Part shown: piece after piece, positions 60,632 to 64,000 of the stretch
Position numbering within the stretch: position 1 is the first letter of the stretch
Layout: every line of letters starts with the position of its first letter
Made by a program: the position numbers and the translations under genes
The notes under the pieces: model-generated
The model's input: only the letters and a program-made list of their open reading frames with translations
Databases searched by the model: none
What the model was told of the DNA's origin: nothing
Assembly (NCBI GenBank): GCA_943788445.1
Contig: CALSQH010000001.1
Coordinates: forward strand, 124,001-188,000
DNA length: 64,000 nt
DNA from: an uncultured Pseudomonadales bacterium
Lineage (GTDB): Bacteria; Pseudomonadota; Gammaproteobacteria; Pseudomonadales; Porticoccaceae
Direction: 5' to 3'

Positions 60632-60744
60632 CGTCGAAACTGCGGGTGAGAACCCTCGCAGGTTCGACTAAATGCGAAAGCATTTTGGACGCCAAAGGCG
60701 GTCAGAAGGACTTGTTAGCAAGCTTTAGCATGCTAACAATCAAT
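60632..60744 (+). repeat. Diverged copy of the hairpin element
   Basis: Follows the array directly. Hairpin 1 has stem TGCGGGT/ACCC-t-CGCA with the same GTCGAA/TTCGAC outer pair; hairpin 2 is AAATGC-GAAA-GCATTT (as in the copies before tRNA-Ser); linker TTTTGGACGC; hairpin 3 GTC/GAC; hairpin 4 GTTAGCA, GC, TTTA loop, GC, TGCTAAC. Stem bases differ from the 185 bp units but pairing, the internal mismatch and the TTTA loop are kept. Confidence 0.85.
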
Positions 60745-60933
60745 ATCTTCTATCAGCCCGCCCTTACAAAAGAGTTTATATACAGCTATTTGACGGCTTA
60801 TCAAAGACTTTCCGTTTGCCAGTTTTTGCCCGACAGCAGTAAAAATTTGCGGCTTAAGATTTAATTCTAATCTGGTTGCCATTCATATTGTAGTGGTTCA
60901 TTATTTATTTTTTAACTGTTGTCGGAGATAAAA
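60745..60933. other. AT-rich spacer before the LRR gene
   Basis: About 190 bp, markedly AT-rich compared with the housekeeping genes. No gene. It ends with GGAG at 60924, which serves the TTG start at 60934. Confidence 0.5.
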
Positions 60934-62958
60934 TTGTTAACTCGATTCTATATAAGCATATTATTTTTATTGGTTTCTACTAATGTTTTTAGTCTCACTT
61001 TCGATTATAGGGAAATCGATGATGGCGTTGAGATAACTTTTTGCCACAATCCGTGTAGCTCTTATATTGTAAATATTCCCGAGCGTCTTGGTGGAAAAAC
61101 CGTTACCTCAATCGCCGAAAGGGCTTTCAAGTATTCCGGTACCATTTCTCGAGTATCTATTCCAAATACAGTGAAAAATATTGGCGATAGGGCTTTTGAG
61201 GGGGCAGGTCTCATTGCTCTCGAAATCCCGAATAGCGTGATTAATATTGGCGCGATGGCTTTTAAAAACAATAAAATCGTCTCTTTGGATCTTGGCGATA
61301 GCGTAATTAGTATCGGTAACCAAGCTTTTTATGGAAATAAAATTGAGTACCTTACGATTCCTGAAAGTGTGTCTAGCATTGGGGGTAACGCCTTCGAAAG
61401 GAATGAACTGAAATCGGTTGGTATTTTCGGTAATGTGACCACAATTAGGGCATACACTTTTAGAGACAACAAGATAACTGGTGTATATCTGCCTAAAAGT
61501 CTGAAAGTTATTGAGAGGAGTGCGTTTTCCCAACATCGCTTAACAAATCTAACAATCCCCTATGGTGTGACAACAATTGGCCGCGACGCTTTCTTTCCAC
61601 TTAATCCAATAAACTTACGCTTTATGGGCGATAAACCTGAAATGGAATATTTTGATTTTGTTGCACAGAGTGTTACATATTGTCCAAAAACCATTGGGTG
61701 GAATGCTTCGATTCATACGCTAGATGAAACTTGTGATTCAGATAGTGATGAGGTTATTAATCTATATGATGCATTCCCATTTGATCCGTTGGAAACCTTA
61801 GATGCAGATGCCGATGGTATTGGCGATATTGTAGATGAAGATGACGATAATGATGGTGTTGCAGATATTGATGATAGCTTTCCATTAAATGAGAATTACT
61901 CTGAAGATTCGGATTCTGATGGTATGCCCAATTCTTGGGAGCTTATATATGAGCTTGATCCTTTTGATGCAAGTGATTCGGCAAGCGATTATGACAACGA
62001 TGGAATGGATGCTCTTCAGGAATATACTGCGGGAACCTTGCCAGTCTTTGATTTGGACAATGATGGTCTTGGAGACAGTTATGAAATTTCAATTGGAACT
62101 AATCCGCACTTGCCAGATACAGATGCAGATGGAGTCAATGACAAGGAAGATTTTTTCCCTCTGGATTCGTCAGAAGTATTTGATTCAGATGGCGATGGTT
62201 TAGGAGACAATGCAGATGAATTGCCTAATAATCCAGATGAAAAATTTGATACTGATCAAGATGGTATTGGGAATAATTCCGATAATGATGACGATAACGA
62301 TACTTTTGAAGATTTAGTTGATGCCTTCCCTTTCGATAATTTGGAGTGGCTTGATACAGATTCCGACAACATAGGCAACAATGCAGATACTGATGACGAT
62401 AATGACAATGTAAGTGATTTACTGGATGCATTTCCACTAATTTCAACAGAGTGGACTGACGCGGATTCCGATGGTACTGGTGACAATGCAGATACTGATG
62501 ATGACAACGATACCTTTAACGATTCAATCGACGACTTCCCTTTTGATAATTCGGAGTGGCTTGATACAGATGGGGATGGTATTGGCAACAATGCCGATAC
62601 AGATGATGATAACGATACAGTTATCGACTCCCTGGATGCTTTCTCGCTCTTAGCCACTGAATCAATTGATACAGATAGTGATGGTATTGGCAACAATGCC
62701 GATTTAGACGACGATGGAGATGGAATTCTGGATAGCCTTGATAGCTATCCCTTAGATTCAAATAATCAATCTGTTGACCTTTTAGATATCGATGGCAATG
62801 GGCAGGTTGATGCCTTAACTGACTCGCTACTTATTACGCGTTATATGTTTGGGTTTACAGGTGATGCGCTTATCGATGGTGCTATAGCTGAGGGTGCGAC
62901 AAGAACCACTTCTAAAGAGATAGAAGCATATGTACGATTGTTAATGCCTAATTTTTAG
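60934..62958 (+). CDS. Secreted LRR / calcium-repeat / dockerin-like protein
   Basis: About 674 residues from TTG 60934, chosen because GGAG lies 6 nt upstream and it gives a clean signal peptide (MLTRFYISILFLLVSTNVFS); an upstream TTG at 60919 is possible. Residues about 40-235 are BspA-type leucine-rich repeats (IPNTVKNIGDRAFEGAGL and relatives, about 23 residues each). About 240-615 are thrombospondin type 3-like Asp-rich calcium repeats (DxDxDGxGDxxDxDDDND). The last 50 residues are a dockerin-like module (LLDIDGNGQVDALTDSLLIT) also found in the fibre gene. It is AT-rich and sits between hairpin-element copies and an IS, so acquisition is likely. Probable surface adhesin or matrix protein. 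Confidence 0.8.
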   Translation: MLTRFYISILFLLVSTNVFSLTFDYREIDDGVEITFCHNPCSSYIVNIPERLGGKTVTSIAERAFKYSGTISRVSIPNTVKNIGDRAFEGAGLIALEIPNSVINIGAMAFKNNKIVSLDLGDSVISIGNQAFYGNKIEYLTIPESVSSIGGNAFERNELKSVGIFGNVTTIRAYTFRDNKITGVYLPKSLKVIERSAFSQHRLTNLTIPYGVTTIGRDAFFPLNPINLRFMGDKPEMEYFDFVAQSVTYCPKTIGWNASIHTLDETCDSDSDEVINLYDAFPFDPLETLDADADGIGDIVDEDDDNDGVADIDDSFPLNENYSEDSDSDGMPNSWELIYELDPFDASDSASDYDNDGMDALQEYTAGTLPVFDLDNDGLGDSYEISIGTNPHLPDTDADGVNDKEDFFPLDSSEVFDSDGDGLGDNADELPNNPDEKFDTDQDGIGNNSDNDDDNDTFEDLVDAFPFDNLEWLDTDSDNIGNNADTDDDNDNVSDLLDAFPLISTEWTDADSDGTGDNADTDDDNDTFNDSIDDFPFDNSEWLDTDGDGIGNNADTDDDNDTVIDSLDAFSLLATESIDTDSDGIGNNADLDDDGDGILDSLDSYPLDSNNQSVDLLDIDGNGQVDALTDSLLITRYMFGFTGDALIDGAIAEGATRTTSKEIEAYVRLLMPNF

Positions 62959-62995
62959 TGAGGTTAACAAAAAATTACTGGCTAAGATTCTTTGG

Positions 62996-63076
62996 CGATA
63001 CCCCTAACCGGTTTGAGTAAATACGACTGCATTTTAGACCCCAAAGGCGCTCTGAAGGGGATGTCGATATCCATGA
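62996..63076 (+). repeat. Decayed copy of the hairpin element
   Basis: GGTTTGAGTAAATACGACTG then CATTTTAGACCCCAAAGGCG line up with GGTTCGACTAAATGCGAAAG and CATTTTGGACGCCAAAGGCG of the copy at 60661. The pairing of hairpin 2 is partly lost. It lies between the LRR gene stop and the IS3 end. Confidence 0.6.
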
Positions 63077-63162
63077 CCTTTACTGAAATAGGGTCGGGGT
63101 GAACCTGCCATAGTTTAACGGACACTTTTAATAGGCACTACAATTGCCTAAGGAGTATCCAC

Positions 63163-63474
63163 ATGACTAGAACTAGAAAGCCAAGAACGACGTACCCGAA
63201 GGCGTTTAAACTAGAAGCCATTCGTTTAATGAAAGAGTCTAATCGCCCATCGGCGGAGATTGCTACAGAGCTTGGGATTAGGCGAAATCAACTCTACAAA
63301 TGGAAAGAGCAATTGGAAAGCAAAGGAGAAGATGCGTTGACGAGCAAGCTGGGAAGGCCACTGAAAAAAGATCAAAGTGAAGTCACTACGTTGCGCCAAG
63401 AGAATGATCGCCTGCGTGAAGAGGTCGAGATTTTAAAAAAGGCCGCGGTGTACTTTGCGAAAGAGCTCAAGTGA
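63163..63474 (+). CDS. IS3-family transposase OrfA
   Basis: 103 residues. Helix-turn-helix DNA-binding part: TYPKAFKLEAIRLMKES, EIATELGIRRNQLYKWKEQL, then a leucine-zipper-like coiled coil (LRQENDRLREEVEILKKAA). AGGAG precedes the ATG. The coding sequence looks intact. It overlaps orfB by GTGA at its stop. Confidence 0.93.
   Translation: MTRTRKPRTTYPKAFKLEAIRLMKESNRPSAEIATELGIRRNQLYKWKEQLESKGEDALTSKLGRPLKKDQSEVTTLRQENDRLREEVEILKKAAVYFAKELK
63435..63441 (+). promoter_or_regulatory. Programmed -1 frameshift heptamer
   Basis: A-AAA-AAG in orfA frame (X XXY YYZ), 30 bp before the orfB start; orfB is in the -1 frame. This is the usual way IS3 elements make the OrfAB transposase. Confidence 0.8.
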
Positions 63475-64000
63475 AGTACGCCTTTATCCACTCGGAGCGA
63501 AAGCGGCATTACGTGAGTCGGCTGTGTTCAGTGTTGAACGTCTCAACCAGTGGTTACTACGATTGGATTGACCGACCACCGAGTAAGACGACAAAAAGCA
63601 ATCAACGTTTAGTGACAAAAATTCGCTGTTATCACAAGGCCAGCCGCCAAACTTATGGGTCTCCACGCATTCAAAGAGACCTTTTGGCCAGTGGTGAAAC
63701 AGCCAGTCGGCAGCGCGTAGCAAGATTGATGCGTGCCGAGCAGATTCAATCCAAAATGGCGAAACGGTTCGTGGTAACGACCAATTCAAAAGGGACGACA
63801 GCGCCGGCGCCTGATCACTTGCAGAGGCGATTTAAAACTGGGTTCAAGAATGAAGCCTGGGTGTCTGACACAACATTCATTCGAACGCGGCAGGGGTGGC
63901 TTTATCTGGCGGTGATGATGGATCTTTATTCGAGACAAATCATTGGTTGGGCGATGTCTGATCGCAATGATTCAGCGTTGGTGGCGGATGCCTTAATGAT
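63471..64000 (+). CDS. IS3-family transposase OrfB, cut by the window end
   Basis: Open from GTG 63471 to the window edge (176 codons seen). Begins VKYAFIHSERKRHYVSRLC; HTH_21-type region YGSPRIQRDLLASGE; then the rve integrase core with the first catalytic Asp in EAWVSDTTFIRT and the second in MMDLYSRQIIGWAMSDRND. The catalytic Glu lies beyond the window. Expressed alone or as OrfAB by frameshift. Confidence 0.9.
   Translation, partial: MKYAFIHSERKRHYVSRLCSVLNVSTSGYYDWIDRPPSKTTKSNQRLVTKIRCYHKASRQTYGSPRIQRDLLASGETASRQRVARLMRAEQIQSKMAKRFVVTTNSKGTTAPAPDHLQRRFKTGFKNEAWVSDTTFIRTRQGWLYLAVMMDLYSRQIIGWAMSDRNDSALVADALM

Larger units (their letters stand above)
63100..64000 (+). mobile_element. IS3-family insertion sequence (right end outside the window)
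   Basis: The left end is probably TGAACCTGCCATAGTTTAAC at 63100, followed by GGACACTTTT, the kind of TGA-starting terminal repeat seen in IS3 relatives. It contains orfA and the start of orfB with a -1 frameshift signal. The right end and target duplication cannot be seen. Confidence 0.85.

Noticed and set aside
62256..62696. Minus-strand Ser-rich ORF
   Set aside because: Antisense shadow of the Asp-rich calcium repeats.

Overview
The window is a chromosomal segment of a Gram-negative gammaproteobacterium. Evidence: BamD, type IV pilus minor pilins with PilSR, an E. coli-type LexA box at recA, the gene orders rluD-pgeF / rplU-rpmA-obg / alaS-lysC-csrA, and a 368-residue form of PurC. A GH17 (laminarin-type) surface lipoprotein and the large calcium-binding secreted proteins fit a marine, polysaccharide-associated lineage (Cellvibrionales-like). 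That placement is inference; there is no rRNA in the window.

Layout. 1-6.5 kb: gcvT, purC, an SDR epimerase, then convergent ugd and manC (nucleotide-sugar precursors for exopolysaccharide). 6.8-9.1 kb: tRNA-Val and a GH17 lipoprotein. 9.2-18.8 kb: type IV pilus minor pilin operon (fimT-like, pilE-like, pilV, pilW, pilX, pilY1), facing pilS-pilR. 18.9-28.6 kb: housekeeping block: nadE-bamD leftward; rluD-pgeF, rplU-rpmA-obg-proB and heat-shock clpB rightward. 28.7-35.6 kb: small conserved and unknown genes, a cysteine synthase, and a GAF-PAS-PAS-GGDEF-EAL protein. 35.7-42.1 kb: a giant, internally duplicated fibre-like gene with a C-terminal S74 chaperone, broken near its 5' end by three single-base insertions. 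42.4-46 kb: dbpA, then a tyrosine recombinase beside tRNA-Arg with paired repeats on both sides. 46-58.9 kb: fdxA, mutS, pncC, recA (SOS box), recX, yheT-like hydrolase, M23 peptidase, trm112-like, HIT, alaS, lysC, csrA. 58.9-63.1 kb: tRNA-Ser(GCU) embedded in tandem arrays of hairpin elements, then a leucine-rich-repeat/calcium-repeat/dockerin-like surface protein. 63.1 kb to the end: an IS3-family element cut by the window edge.

The most unusual content is a family of structured DNA elements. They have serial hairpins whose stems change sequence but keep pairing, joined by a conserved TTTTGGACG linker. They form a two-copy 147-148 bp array whose repeats begin with the first 22 nt of the tRNA-Ser gene. 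A second array of six near-identical 185 bp units starts from the 3' arm of the tRNA terminator. A diverged copy and a decayed copy flank the LRR gene, and an inverted copy sits between dbpA and the integrase. A second theme is two secreted proteins that share a dockerin-like module of about 50 residues, at the N-terminus of the S74 fibre gene and at the C-terminus of the LRR protein.
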